Positions 25,201 through 36,013 of a stretch of 64,000 nt of DNA are shown in pieces (the stretch's first letter is position 1; every line of letters begins with the position of its first letter). A model generated the notes under the pieces. The model saw only the letters and a list, made by a program, of their open reading frames with translations. It was not told where the DNA came from and did not search any database. Source of the DNA: Eumeta japonica (Eukaryota; Arthropoda; Insecta; Lepidoptera; Psychidae). The translations under genes were made by a program, and so were the position numbers. The stretch lies in assembly GCA_005406025.1 (NCBI GenBank), contig BGZK01000187.1, positions 62,001 to 126,000 of the forward strand, written 5' to 3'.

Positions 25201-28200
25201 GCTGGTCTCGATGCTATTCTCGATTTCGATCCCGGTTACGCTCTTGATTCTAATTCTAGTCTCAAATTCTATTTCGACATCGATTCCATTCTCAATTTCT
25301 CCCCGTTTTTCAATAAGTCGAACAGGTCGTGATCAAAATGCTGAGTGCAGGCTTTAAATTTTTTTTTAACGTCGTTGTTCGTTTGTATCGTGATGTCCAA
25401 AGGCCTTCGTCGATAGCAATTGTTATTTGCTTTGTAACTTCTCAGGCTAGATCTTTAAATGAGAATAACTTTTGGATTTAAATAATATAAATCCTATAAT
25501 TTGTTCAAATCCAAGCTTTATCTTTCCGTGAAAACCGCACTAAAATCCGTTTAATAAACTATATTGCTTTTCACTTTACAGTTCTTTCGAGTTTCCACAT
25601 TTGGGAAGCCCTTCATCATCATCAGATAGGGAGTAATTTAAGGCTAAACTACTATCATTAAGAGCAATGGTAACGTAATGATACATTCTAGCATTTAAAA
25701 AAAAACTACGAAAAATAGCCCAGGATGGGAAAATTGCCCAATGGTTAAAAGTAAATGTGTAGGTTACAATTAGGTTGAGTAATTTCATGTGAGTAATTCC
25801 ACGACATTTATCATTAGTTATCCCGATATTTTTAAATATTACCATTTACGACATATTCAAATTGTTCGCGACGACTAACCTCTTTACTACTTTAATATTA
25901 CCTGAAAATTAGTTCGTAGAAAAATCAAATCATTTTTACCTCTAGTGCCACATTTAGTGGATTTTTTAAAATCATCTCAGGAAAAAGCTAATAGATTGAG
26001 TATAATTCAGTAGGATAACAATAAACGTGTAATTACGGCAGCACTGCAGTCCATGAACAGCCGGGATGCCATTAATTGCGCATTGTTGGTTAAAGTACAA
26101 GGCACGAAACTCTGTCGTTGTGAAGTTAGTTACGAAAGCGTCGCAATGGCGTAAAATAGGAACGTGGGGGCAAAAGAAGGAAGGGTGTTGAACCTGTACA
26201 TTGCATCATTCGCAAGCAATCCAGAGAGGCAGACTTTCATACATTGTACTATACTCTGCTATACAGCGTCGGCCTAGGGTTAAAGCGAGTGGATCGGTTG
26301 CTCTAGGCGCCATGTAACTAAGGGTACTAAAAAATGCAAAAGACAATTTTCAGCTAAAAATTATATTTTGATGTTGCTTTCAGAAAGACATAGAGCAGTG
26401 TTACTATACTTACAGTTTCTTAATTTAATTTAAGCTTAATATGTGTTAATGTTTGCAATAAAAACTTATTTTGAAATATTTGCAATTATTATTTACTTAT
26501 CATGAATCCGAATAAGAATTTCAGGAAGTACTGACTCGAGGGCGCTGAAAAGCAACCTGGCTCCACCCTGATTAAAGCTAGGGTCGACGATGTTGCTATA
26601 TAAATAGCGAGTTAGAGTACGAACCACTTCACCCTTTTGAAAACATCCAATACAGTCCCATACAAAACAATAGAATCTGTAATGGCTTATATGTAATCTA
26701 TCTTGAAGAAAAAATTTCCAGATAGAGTTAAATTTGGAATCTATATGTAAGTCCATCATAGCAAGGTTTCTTTATTGGACTTAATGGGATTGTAATGTTA
26801 TTTGTATCTGTATGAATCCTAACTGCACTTTACCTGTAGGTTTGTATCCGTTTTTATCGTAAGTCCGTGTGGACATAAAAACCAATGTGGATTTCCGAAT
26901 ACGAAATAGAAAATGTTTTTAATGCTTTTTAATGACAATTCCACAATCGGAAAAAATGATGTATTCTATATGTAAATCCAGATAATAACTCTGCAGACGT
27001 ATAAGTTCCATTAAACTTTCCGTTTCGTCCCTTCGAAAGTTTTTTATGGGTATGGATATGGATTTGCAGCGACAAAAGCACATTAGATTCCAATACAATC
27101 ATTTCTTATTGGAATCTATTGGATGTTTTCAACAGGGGCAGAAAACTCCGATAAAACTGTTGCTATATCAGATTCGTCACGAATTGTGGCGCGACTACCA
27201 TAAGAAATATGATAGGTATATACTATGAATCTATACATAAAAGTAAAAGTGGGTGTATAGTAATAATATTAGGTCGAGGAAAAAGTTTTTTCGTATATTA
27301 TAAGTAAAAAGTTGTAGTGATATCTTTTTGGTCACAATAAGTTTCAACCTGCAATAAGTTGATGCTGTGTGTATGATGGGATTGGAAGGAAATTATTCAT
27401 TATGAGCTTTTATTGCCGGACAAAATCGTCAATTTGTATCTCTACTGCCAAGAGATGATGAGATTCAAGCAAGAAGTAGATAAAAGACAACCAGAATTGA
27501 TCAATAGAAAGGATTTGGTTTTTTTACCATAACGTTAGACCACACACATCTTTAGGCACTCAGAAAATATTGAGAAAGTTTGGTTAAGAAGCATCCACGA
27601 TATAGCCCTGACTTTGCACCTTCAGATTTTCATCTGTTTCGGTCTCTTTAGAATTCTTTAGAGTGTTAGGTTAATATCAAGAGAGGACTGTCAAAACTAC
27701 TTAACACTGTTTTTTGATCACAATTCCCAAAATTCCTACAGCAATGGAATTATATCACTGTACACAAAATGGCAATAAGTTGTTGAACAAAATGGCAAAT
27801 ATATACAATAATTAAATGTAAATAAAATATTAGGAAAAATTATCTTCAATTTTTATATAAAACATAAAAAAAATCTTTTTCCCCGATCTTACATATTTTT
27901 AGGTAGTAATACACAGGTAGTATGAGAATCATAATATATACGAGTGACAACAAAGTTATAAATTTAAAACAAAAATATGTTACACGTCACGGTCAATAAT
28001 TTTATTAGAACGAATGAAGAAAATTGGTGTTATTAGGACGTTATGCACCTATTTGTTACTATACTTAGGAAAAATTACTGAATATCTAGATGTAAAACCC
28101 AACACAGTAGATTACAATTGGCATTTAGTCCTCATTATTGTATAAAAATAAACTGAAAGGTATACACGCTGAAATTGTATATATATTATCACTTATAGAA

Positions 28201-28682
28201 ACCTGTCATACATTATATTATATTGCGATATTACATAGCTTGATCAAAATATTGTTATATCATATGACAAATTATAAATATCCTACTTAATATGGAATAA
28301 TATTCCATATTGGGTACGTTTGGTATAACACCGTATAACATATGGTGTTACCCAACAAATCTTGATAAATAGCTATAAGTACTTTATTAATTGGCTAATA
28401 AATAAGCATTATACCAATAAATTTAGTGAAAAAAAATTCTAACCCATTCTCTTTTTTTTGTTACAAAGTTGAACACTGTTAAGTACATATCAAACTGTTT
28501 ATAAACTTACTAATAACTTACGGTTTCTTAGCGAGATATTCTTGAAACTGATCAAGGGTTACTATATCTATACCATCATCTGATTGCAGCGATTTTTTGG
28601 TAAACCATTCATAAATACGATCTATTTGTACTTTTGTGAATTTTTTTAGCAGTGCCTCATATGAAGGTAAAACAGCTGTCAT
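20689..28682 (-). CDS. EF-hand protein resembling dynein regulatory complex subunit 8 (DRC8/EFCAB2)
   Basis: Four coding exons: 28682-28522, 23636-23480, 23399-23202, 20940-20689 (stop). All have GT/AG borders and the chain is 768 nt, giving 255 residues. Exon 1 starts MTAVLPSYEALLKKFTKVQI, and the first EF-like unit spans exons 1-2. Exon 3 has FDTENRGFLEIDEIE and DANVRGDGNVYYKDFIE, degenerate calcium loops that keep the central Gly but lack several chelating acids. That arrangement, and the YKDFI ending, recall EFCAB2, a regulator of ciliary dynein. The C-terminal 85 residues are an acidic Glu-rich tail not typical of EFCAB2. Exon 2's acceptor was chosen at 23637 because it alone keeps frame from exon 1. 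The protein is EF-hand with good confidence; the DRC8 assignment is tentative. Confidence 0.8.
21394..21946 (-). CDS. Possible small membrane protein, nested in an intron
   Basis: Not recognised. Exon 2 (21682-21394) follows a strong acceptor (TTTCTTTGTATTTCAG) and is open for 95 codons: a hydrophobic stretch beginning ALIMFNMSLFITGYLSISFL, then a basic, cysteine-containing tail (MRKMKICGAPSHCEKAREKI) and a TAG. A plausible exon 1 (21946-21858) starts MVGLLCRLVTLSIKLLLYSV and joins in frame through a GTATTC donor, giving 125 residues with two likely membrane segments. The GC-rich patch at 21985-22050 just upstream could be its promoter. It lies in intron 3 of the EF-hand gene on the same strand. 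The donor is weak and exon 1 could extend differently; the exons could also be alternative exons of the host gene. Confidence 0.42.
22198..22226. repeat. (TA)n microsatellite
   Basis: About 14 uninterrupted TA steps in intron 3 of the EF-hand gene. Confidence 0.95.
23637..25074. other. EF-hand gene intron 1, first part
   Basis: AT-rich apart from two GC-rich patches. 24370-24470 is unassigned. 24900-25060 contains two related blocks of about 65 bp sharing GTGCTTC..TTAGCTGG and CACGACCG.CAG, apparently a diverged tandem duplication. No exon is seen. Confidence 0.45.
25075..25570 (+). repeat. Dispersed retroposon-like repeat with TCTCGAT-type simple repeat
   Basis: The left half is a decayed pyrimidine-rich hexamer tract (CTCGATTTCGATCCCGGTTA and similar, 25180-25310). 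The right half, from TTCAATAAGTCGA to AAAACCGCACTAAAATCCGT, is clearly similar to 44397-44640 (TTCAATAAGTCGAGCGCGTC through AACTTCTCAGCCTAGAT to CACATTAAAATCCATTCAGT). This is a dispersed family in the region, with phrases I associate with lepidopteran RTE or SINE tails. Confidence 0.65.
26094..26250. mobile_element. Short MITE family 'GTACAACGCACGAAACTCTG', copy A
   Basis: Begins GTACAAGGCACGAAACTCTG and shares GTGAAGTTAGTTACGAAAGC and GTCGCAATGG with the copy at 37293. It ends with ATTGTAC after an inverted CAGACTTTC segment. About 157 bp, no coding capacity, in intron 1 of the EF-hand gene. Confidence 0.7.
26500..27230. repeat. Diverged inverted pair around TATTGGATGTTTTCAA
   Basis: The 16-mer TATTGGATGTTTTCAA occurs on the plus strand at about 27117 and inverted at about 26636, each embedded in longer weakly similar context (AGATTC...TATTGG). 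The unit CTATATGTAA(G/A)TCCA recurs near 26750 and 26968. Both arms make open frames (26759-26493 minus, 27046-27228 plus) that look like by-products of one repeat, not genes. Possibly a fold-back element. Confidence 0.4.
27269..27890 (+). mobile_element. mariner, internally deleted copy
   Basis: The left end TTAGGTCGAGGAAAAAGTTT follows TA and the right end AAATCTTTTTCCCCGATCTT precedes TA: matching inverted repeats. The 5' half of the transposase gene is missing (the sequence jumps from GGTCACAATAAG to AATAAGTTGATGCTGTGTG). The rest is degenerate but keeps RKDLVFLP-type remnants of the catalytic region. About 620 bp, in intron 1 of the EF-hand gene. Confidence 0.85.
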
Positions 28683-29298
28683 GGCGTAAAATATTTAGAT
28701 TTAATTTAATATACCTTACATATGTCTCACAATAGCATAAAATTAAAACACAATATTTGAACGTTATTTCTCATCAAGAAAGTAGTTATTTTCTTATTTT
28801 GACATTTTATATTTATTCTTTGTTTGTATATTAATATATTCGATGTATATAAATGCTATACTTATTCTTTATTCAAAGTGACATTGACAATTTTGTATAT
28901 TTTTTTCAAATATTTGAAAATCATTAAATCAAAACCATTGAATTAAATGTTTTTCGCTCTTACAATTCTATCACATAAAAGTCGACATACGAAAGAAATA
29001 TTGACAATATAAGGCGCTTCTACAACTACTTGGAATTTCTAATAATGGTCAAAATTTTGACTATTTTGACTAAATGGTCAAAAACGGTCATTCTAAATCT
29101 AAATTTGATTAGAACAAAGATTCAATACTATTCATCTCTTCGATTTAATCACTGTACAAAAACTATGATTAATAACACTTATACATTATTTTCTCTTTTG
29201 CAAATTTTTATTATAACGTAAGAAATATCTACCGCAACCATGCTAAATTGTTTTTTTTCTTGCTCTGCAAATTGTTTCATTCTTCTATGCAAATATTA

Positions 29299-29354
29299 AA
29301 TATTTATATCCAAAAATAAAATTTATAACAATTTTGTTTTTGGATATAAATATT
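29299..29354. repeat. Perfect 18-bp inverted repeat
   Basis: AATATTTATATCCAAAAA (29299-29316) and its exact complement (29337-29354) flank a 20-base loop. Confidence 0.85.
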
Positions 29355-29497
29355 TTTTATACCAATTACGATGAAAATGTTTCCAGAAAAAAGATTTTTT
29401 TTTAACCAGTAATATAGTTATTATTTGGATTATCGATGTTTTTGGGGCGATTGTCATAGAGAAGTATAAATAACGATAGTGATCTTTTATTTATCTA

Positions 29498-29605
29498 CAG
29501 TACAACACACGAATCTCTGCCGCTGTGAATTGCTTATGACTAATGTAATGCGCAGGTTCAACACTCTTTGATCTTACATCCGATCCGATCCGATTGTGTG
29601 TACTG
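29498..29605. mobile_element. Short MITE family, copy B, TA duplication
   Basis: CAGTACAACACACGAATCTC at the left and GATTGTGTGTACTG at the right form inverted ends, flanked by TA on both sides (29496-29497, 29606-29607). It shares CTCTGCCGCTGTGAA with the copy at 37293. A partial second head (CAACGTACGAAACTTTGCTG) follows at 29613. Confidence 0.75.
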
Positions 29606-31458
29606 TACATTTCAACGTACGAAACTTTGCTGTTGTGAAGTTCGTGATTCACATGTCAATTCTGCTCTATAAAATTCTTTTAATGTTTAATGTCTTATAA
29701 GATATATGAAAGTAAGTCATAGTTAGAAAAATTGGCAATTGTATTTTGTGCTTTTTTCGTTAATTTTATTGTCTTTAATTGTAGAGTAATTCAGAGCACC
29801 AACAGGATTATGATATAAAATACTTGCAGCATTAGTTGAAGTATCATCCAGTGTTGTCAATTTAGGATATTTTAAGCTAAATTTGGCATATTTTTTGTTG
29901 TATAGCACATTTCATTGTTGTTTAGCATATATCATATTTTTATAGCATAAAAAAATCACAGACTCGGTCTGCACTCCAAGTCCTGTTCAAACTTTAACGC
30001 GAGACAACCAAGTCTGTATATTGTAAACAGAACCCTTTTTCAGGATTATAAATTTTATATTAAATAAAATAAATCTATGTTGAAAGATATGCTTTTTAAT
30101 AATAAGTTAAGTTTTATTAAACTGTAATAATTTAGTTTTGATCAAATTTTAATGAAATCTATTCTTAATTATTAAATTTCACTAGCACGAACAATAGCAA
30201 CTCCCGTTTTTAGTTTCAGAACTTTTTTCGGTACAAAAATTTGACATTCATAAACTGTAATAAATACTTCCAATCCGTAATTTTATAAGTAGACAAGAAA
30301 CTCGAGTCTAAAATCAAGTTTTAACGTTTTTATTTATACGCGATAGAGTGCAGTGCAATTATTTACATGAACTGTAGCACTTTCGCTGGAGCTATTTGAT
30401 CACTCTTCTTTACCTGTGTACTAGGTCATTTTGTGACGACGCATGCACATTTAAGTAAATGAGAGATGTACCGCGGAATATTTAAAACGTAAATTTATTA
30501 GAATTTTTTCTTTAGTTTTAAATAAAATGAAGATCGATCATATAATAATTAAAAAAGCTTATTGATAACAACCTATCAACTTCTGATTTTACTTATTAAT
30601 ATTAAATACGTAAAAAAAAACAATTTAAGGAACACTATTTGAACGTTTTAATATTTAAAAATGTTTGCAGATTTTCTTATATTAAACTAGTTGAATTTTT
30701 CTTGAACTTTTTACTCAACATTATTTAGCTTTGAGAAAATTGTAAGTAAATCGATTAAAATATTTATCAATGTTAATATCTCAACTAGAAAAGTTTCACA
30801 TTAAAAAATTGCATCTAGTTTACTTTCACAAGGCCATTTCGAAAATAATAAAATGTTCTTTACAGAAAGATACAATCTTAACCAAAACAGTTTCACTGTA
30901 AAAAGTCGCATCAAGTTCACGTTCATTAGATTCATATCAATTACATTAATTCTTTACAAAAAGATGTTTGTAAAAAAAACTTGTCGAAAAAGATGTTCGA
31001 CAATTTAGTCGATTAAAATCACAAGAGTACTGTTTTATGCACTGATTGAGTATAAGAAGGATAACATTTTGTTTTAGATATTAATTATTAAACGTTTAAA
31101 CTAAATGACGTTTTATTTGATATTGAAAAATATAAGCATATTTTTTAGCATTACTATAAAGCAATTAGCATAATTTTGGCTAAAATTTAATAACAGTTAA
31201 GTAAATTTTACATTAATCTTGTTGGCAACACTGATGTCATCTGTCATCTATACTAAGATTGTGAGTAAATATTGTGATTACCATTAGGTTTTATTTTTGA
31301 TATATAAATGATATTCTTTAAATATAGTCTATTTTATTCGTGGGATTAAGCACGTGATTTGTTTTATACAATTGAGGTATCTACTGAAAACTCTATCGAC
31401 TATTTACAATTTTTTTATACTTATATTTAAAATATCCACTGAAGAATTGTACAACACA

Positions 31459-33872
31459 ATGTTCCAGTCAGATGATTTTGATGAAGTATGTATGTTTTTT
31501 TAGTGAATTTATCTGTAGGAGTTTGTGTTTTCATGTTTCGGATACTTTTCAGGTATTGTCACAATTTGAAATCCCTGGAATAACAAGAAATAATCAATCT
31601 CATAAGTGTACTGAAACGTCAATCGAAAGTATAAGTAGCTCTCAAAATGTAATAGGAGAAAATGTTGATGGTAACGTGAGAGTGTTATTAGAAACAAATA
31701 TAAATGATGTTGATAATCATAAATTTGCTTCAAATGCAGTTGATACCAAAAAAGTTAATAAAGAGTCTCTTATAAACGGAAAACGTAAAATGATAATTAA
31801 TCATTTTGGCAATCAAAGAAAAAGAAAATTTCCTGGCCCTGCAGGTCTTTTAACGGGATCATTAAATGAAAGTAAAGATGAAGACGCTTGTCAAATAGAA
31901 GTGTTGTCTCAGGTAATACAGACTAAAAACTAATTAACTATGTAATACTAAATAAAGTAAAGCATTAGAAAAAGATACCATTTTTAGGGGACAAGGTGCG
32001 GAGGCCTTTTTCCCTTTATACATTTTCATTAAATACTCCCCTGCCTCATGCACATTGGGAAGTCCATAGGGGGGAATTAAATTGTACATTTTTTTAAAGA
32101 AGTGGACGTGTTCCAAAAGTATTTCTGAGCAGTTATGAAAAATGATCTTGAAAACTCTAATGAGTGTGAAGTCCTTTGGACTCCATGAATCAACAAAGTC
32201 TAAGCAAGGTATGGGTTGGTCATCTTGCCCATCAACTTACTCCAGCCATGTTTACTTTTTTCGCATTTGAATGTATAGCGTCACTTTCAGGTGATTTTGC
32301 AAATTCAAAATTAAATATATTTTATCATTGTGCTCTGTAATGAATTAATGTGTTCAGATATTGATGTAGTTTTTTTCTTGAATAGAATTAATCTTACCAA
32401 TAATACTATTCAGCTACTAGATAGAGCTTAAAAATGGTATCTCATTTTAATACTCAACTTTGAATATTATTATGCAGTATTGATTTTATTTTTAGGACAT
32501 AGATTATTCAGCTATAAATGAAAATATACAAATATTTGAATCATCTCTTTGGAAAAATCTAATAGATTATGTTAGAGAATCTAATTTAGAAATAAAAGTG
32601 GATTCTGTAAAAAGTATAAAACAGCAAGCTCTATCTGGAAATCTCAAGAAAAAAAAAGCACAGATAATTACAGCATTAGTGGAAGCAATTGATAGATCTG
32701 CAACAGATCCATTAATAATATTAAGGGATTCAAGCGGTATGTCATTTAACTATTTTATAATAAACTAGCTTTCTGCCTGTGGCTTTTGCACATGTCAGCT
32801 TAGATTGTGTTCCCTCATCTTTTTAATTGAACAATCTTGCGGTCCATCCTAATCTCGTTATCACTTTTTGTGTTATATTTACCCAGTACTAAGAATTTTG
32901 ATTTCAGCCACGCTCTTAATTTTAATTATGGTTGTGCACTGAGTTTCGACTGCTATTCTGTTTTCGATTTCAGCTCGTCTCAGCTTTTGATTTTGCTTCT
33001 TACCTTGCTTGAAATTTAGATACTGTTACTGATTAAAATTCCCATTTGTGAAAATCTACAGCAAATGTTAATATCAAAATAAAATATAGTCTATTACTCT
33101 GGGATAGTACAGCTTTCTATTAGTAAACAAAACTTTTGATTAAGTGTATGTAGTATTTCAATTGAAAAATACAAAATGCAGATGAAATCAAGGACAAATA
33201 GTAAAATAATTTATGTAAAAACCTTCACCCTTGAAAACAGAAATATGTGTACAAACTATGTTTGGTGAAAGAGTATCAAAGACTTAGACCAACATGCAAT
33301 TATATGTATATAGATAATTCCATGAATCTCATAATGTTTAATTCAATGTTATCCTAGATAATTCATTAATCTCATAATGTCTAATTCAATGTTATCCTCA
33401 TTTTACAGGTAGTATAAAATGCACACTACATAGAGATGCTTGGTCTTCATTTTCTTCTTACATTTTATCAGACTTCTGTGCCTTAGTACTGTGGAAGCCG
33501 ACTGTTTTAACTACTGGTGGGGCATTTAAAAAACATTATTTAAATATAACATTGCGTAATATTATTGCCATATATTCTTCAGTTATTTTAAAAAAGGAAG
33601 AAAAGCCGCTTCCTGAAGGGTATACTAAAACCAGTAATGACCAAGGTACAGTCATCAAAGTCATCAAAAACCCATCATTAGAAACAGGCACAAAATTTTA
33701 TTTTACCTATTATTTACTAAATCATTTTAATTCCTGTAGATATTTAAACTAATACATTTTTTTCTTATTTACAGAATCAAATGAAACATCAAAAACCAAT
33801 CTATTTCATATGAGTGATGATATTCTGGAAGGATTAGATGAAAGTAGTTTTGAAGACAATATTTTTCCTTAA
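31459..33872 (+). CDS. HROB: Homologous recombination OB-fold protein (MCM8IP)
   Basis: Binds the MCM8-MCM9 helicase and promotes DNA synthesis in homologous recombination and interstrand crosslink repair (family knowledge). Five exons: 31459-31485, 31553-31912, 32496-32736, 33409-33645, 33775-33872. All have GT/AG borders and sum to 963 nt, 320 residues. Visible marks: the family motif FPGPAGLL at residues 102-109 after a basic stretch (GNQRKRK); the OB-fold region from AQIITALVEAIDRSATDPLI through ILRDSSGSIKCTLHRD to KKHYLNITLRNIIAIYSS; and an acidic C-terminus (MSDDILEGLDESSFEDNIFP) like the end of the vertebrate protein. It is about half the vertebrate length, mostly from a short N-terminal disordered region. 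Exon 4's donor (CAAG|GTACAG) is weak but is the one that keeps frame into exon 5. Confidence 0.88.
32771..33060 (+). repeat. Decayed dispersed repeat in HROB intron 3
   Basis: Starts ACTAGCTTTCTGCCTGTGGC, a degenerate form of the 'AGCTTTTGCCCGCGGCTTCG' head I recall from many lepidopteran repeats, then runs into a pyrimidine-rich tract (CTCGT, GATTTCAGC, TTTCGAC) like those at 25180 and 61400. Confidence 0.5.
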
Positions 33873-34071
33873 AGAATTATATTAAAAAAAAATATTGATG
33901 TAATTAAGCATTTTTCTTAACAAAGACTTCAAATATGATTCACAAAATATAAATTATTAAATATAGGTATTCATACTATGAAGATTGTAACATATTACGT
34001 CTTTATACTAAAATAACATTTTGAAAATTATTAAAAGAAAAAGTTGTTACATACTTTTGTGTAGCCATTTC

Positions 34072-34280
34072 TAAGGGGCAAACGACCATGCAAGTCACTA
34101 GGCTAGGTGATCATTGCCGCCTATGGACATTTGCGATCCCAAAAGAGTCATCGTGTATTGCCGGCCTGTTGAGAAGGAATAGGATATCCAATAGAAGAGG
34201 CAGTCAGCTAATGGAAAGTGTAGCATTCCAACGAGACAGCCCATGTCAAGTAGGCTGGAGCATAGTTCTATGACTATTGA
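34072..34280 (+). repeat. 'GGCAAACGA' dispersed repeat, copy 2
   Basis: GGGGCAAACGACCATGCAAG, GGTGATCATTGCCGCCTATG, GACATTTGCGATCCC, then ATTGCCGGCCTGTTGAGAAG. This is the fullest of three copies in the window. A spurious 61-codon frame runs through it. Confidence 0.7.
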
Positions 34281-35753
34281 TCTACTAACATAGATAGCTA
34301 TATTAAACAAAATAATATTAAGAGAAAGAAAAGAAATTTCAAAGGGATTGTTTGATAAAACTGATTATTTAAAAATTTCTTTTTAAATTTATATTTTGAC
34401 ATCATAGTATTTAAGCAATTTTTAGTATATATAATTAATGAAGCTACATATAGATATTAGGATTGAACAACTATCAAAATTCTTGTTTACAACTGCAGCA
34501 ATCATAAATTTTTTTTGATGTCATAGTTACCACTTTAGTTAAAGTTTTATTTTTGATGCTACATCTGATAATAGTGTCTGAGAAACAGATGGACAAATGA
34601 AAACTATTTTAATAAAAATCTGGGCAACCAAGCGTAGGTTTGCTGCGGAAATATAATAACTTCCAACGTGAAAAGTCTCTTATATTTTTATTCTCATAAA
34701 ATTTAATATTCAAAATGTATTTATGTATTTCATTTAATGTAGAGTCATCAATAGTCTTTATCATGTAGAATTATATGTTGTTGAGAAACAATGACATAAC
34801 AACAATATAATTACAGTGGAGACTCTTATCTGGATCTCAATTGTACAGATCTGTGATTAACTGTGATCAAATAATTCTGTAGTCTGATCCGTGCATACAT
34901 AGACATATCACAACTGGCATTATGCGTCTGCCTGTTTCGTTAGTTTGTTTTAGATAAACAGTTAAAAATGTCAAAGTATAAAAGAATGGTGTTTTTGTTA
35001 AAAAAAAGTCATGTGGCATACCTGTGTACTTGTACTTCCACAATAATACACTTGCAAATTGGATAGTGAAGACAGGAGTAATCATCAGACACTCGAAACT
35101 CCAGAGGAAATACCAATGTGTTGCTGGCGTCTAAGGGTAGAAATAAGATATCTGATGGAGGAATATGGGCTGATGAATGGACAAGGGGCGGAGTGGATCA
35201 GGGTGTGCGGTAATAGAGAAAGCCACTGGAACTTTCACTCATTGGACGAAATGGAACAGCTGAAGTCGTATGTATGTATGAAAATGTGTATTTAATTTAT
35301 CAACCTTTTGATGGCCGTGATCAGATATAACCAACAAATGAAATTGTGCAATTGAAGTCAGTACTATCAGACAAATTTCTCTTTTTAGTTTTTTTATTTA
35401 TACTTTTTCCATAATAAAGACATTAAAATGAAAACTTATTTGACTATAATAAATAAAATGATTGTACTAATACATAAATTAAACTTAGATCTAACCCCAG
35501 AAACATTGTATGACAAAAAAAAAACATTTTCCCCGATGCAAATCATTAATTTTGTCATATTCTCATGTAGCCAAAGTCGAATATATCCATCTATAGGGAT
35601 GGAACAGTTGTTGCTTTACTTTTATTGTTTGTTATAATTTCATCATTCTAATAGCTTGAGATTACTGTGGAGTTATATGAATTTTTGATTTTATTCGAAA
35701 AAGTGAATTTTATAAATTAATTCTACATAAAAATTGATTATTTATTGCATAGT

Positions 35754-35820
35754 CAAGAGGCAAACGAGCAAGGAATCATCAAAGAATAAGTAGATGGTCA
35801 TCGTGCTCTCTATAATTTCA
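35754..35820 (+). repeat. 'GGCAAACGA' dispersed repeat, copy 3 (remnant)
   Basis: AGTCAAGAGGCAAACGAGCA followed by a degraded GATGGTCATCGTGC. Only the head is recognisable. Confidence 0.45.
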
Positions 35821-36013
35821 TTGCAGTAAAAAATATAATTTCATTGCAGTCATTAGGATCATTGTGACGTATGTACCTACCATTACAATAAATTATTTCA
35901 TAGTAGAGCAGAAAATTGGCCATACAAATCCCATTTGTAATGATTTGGATAATTGTAATAGGTTTAAGGTCTTACATTCTACAAATAACAAAAATGCAGA
36001 GCATATTTTTTTT

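Larger units (their letters stand above)
28683..31458. other. Intergenic gap between divergent EF-hand gene and HROB
   Basis: The two genes are transcribed away from each other across 2.8 kb. The gap is AT-rich and contains a hairpin (29299-29354) and a MITE (29498-29605). No coding exon is seen. No clear TATA or other promoter element could be singled out in this AT background. Confidence 0.5.
33873..36013. other. Intergenic gap between convergent HROB and zinc-finger gene
   Basis: Contains copies of the GGCAAACGA repeat (34072, 35754). A GC-balanced patch at 35060-35290 has an open frame but no ATG at its start and no recognisable motif. The rest is AT-rich with no feature seen. Confidence 0.5.

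Noticed and set aside
34088..34310. Overlapping open frames on both strands
   Set aside because: They lie in a dispersed repeat (GGCAAACGA family) with no conserved protein motif.
35059..35295. 78-codon plus-strand open frame
   Set aside because: It begins with TTG rather than ATG and shows no motif or splice context. Composition hints at a retrotransposon relic but I cannot support that.
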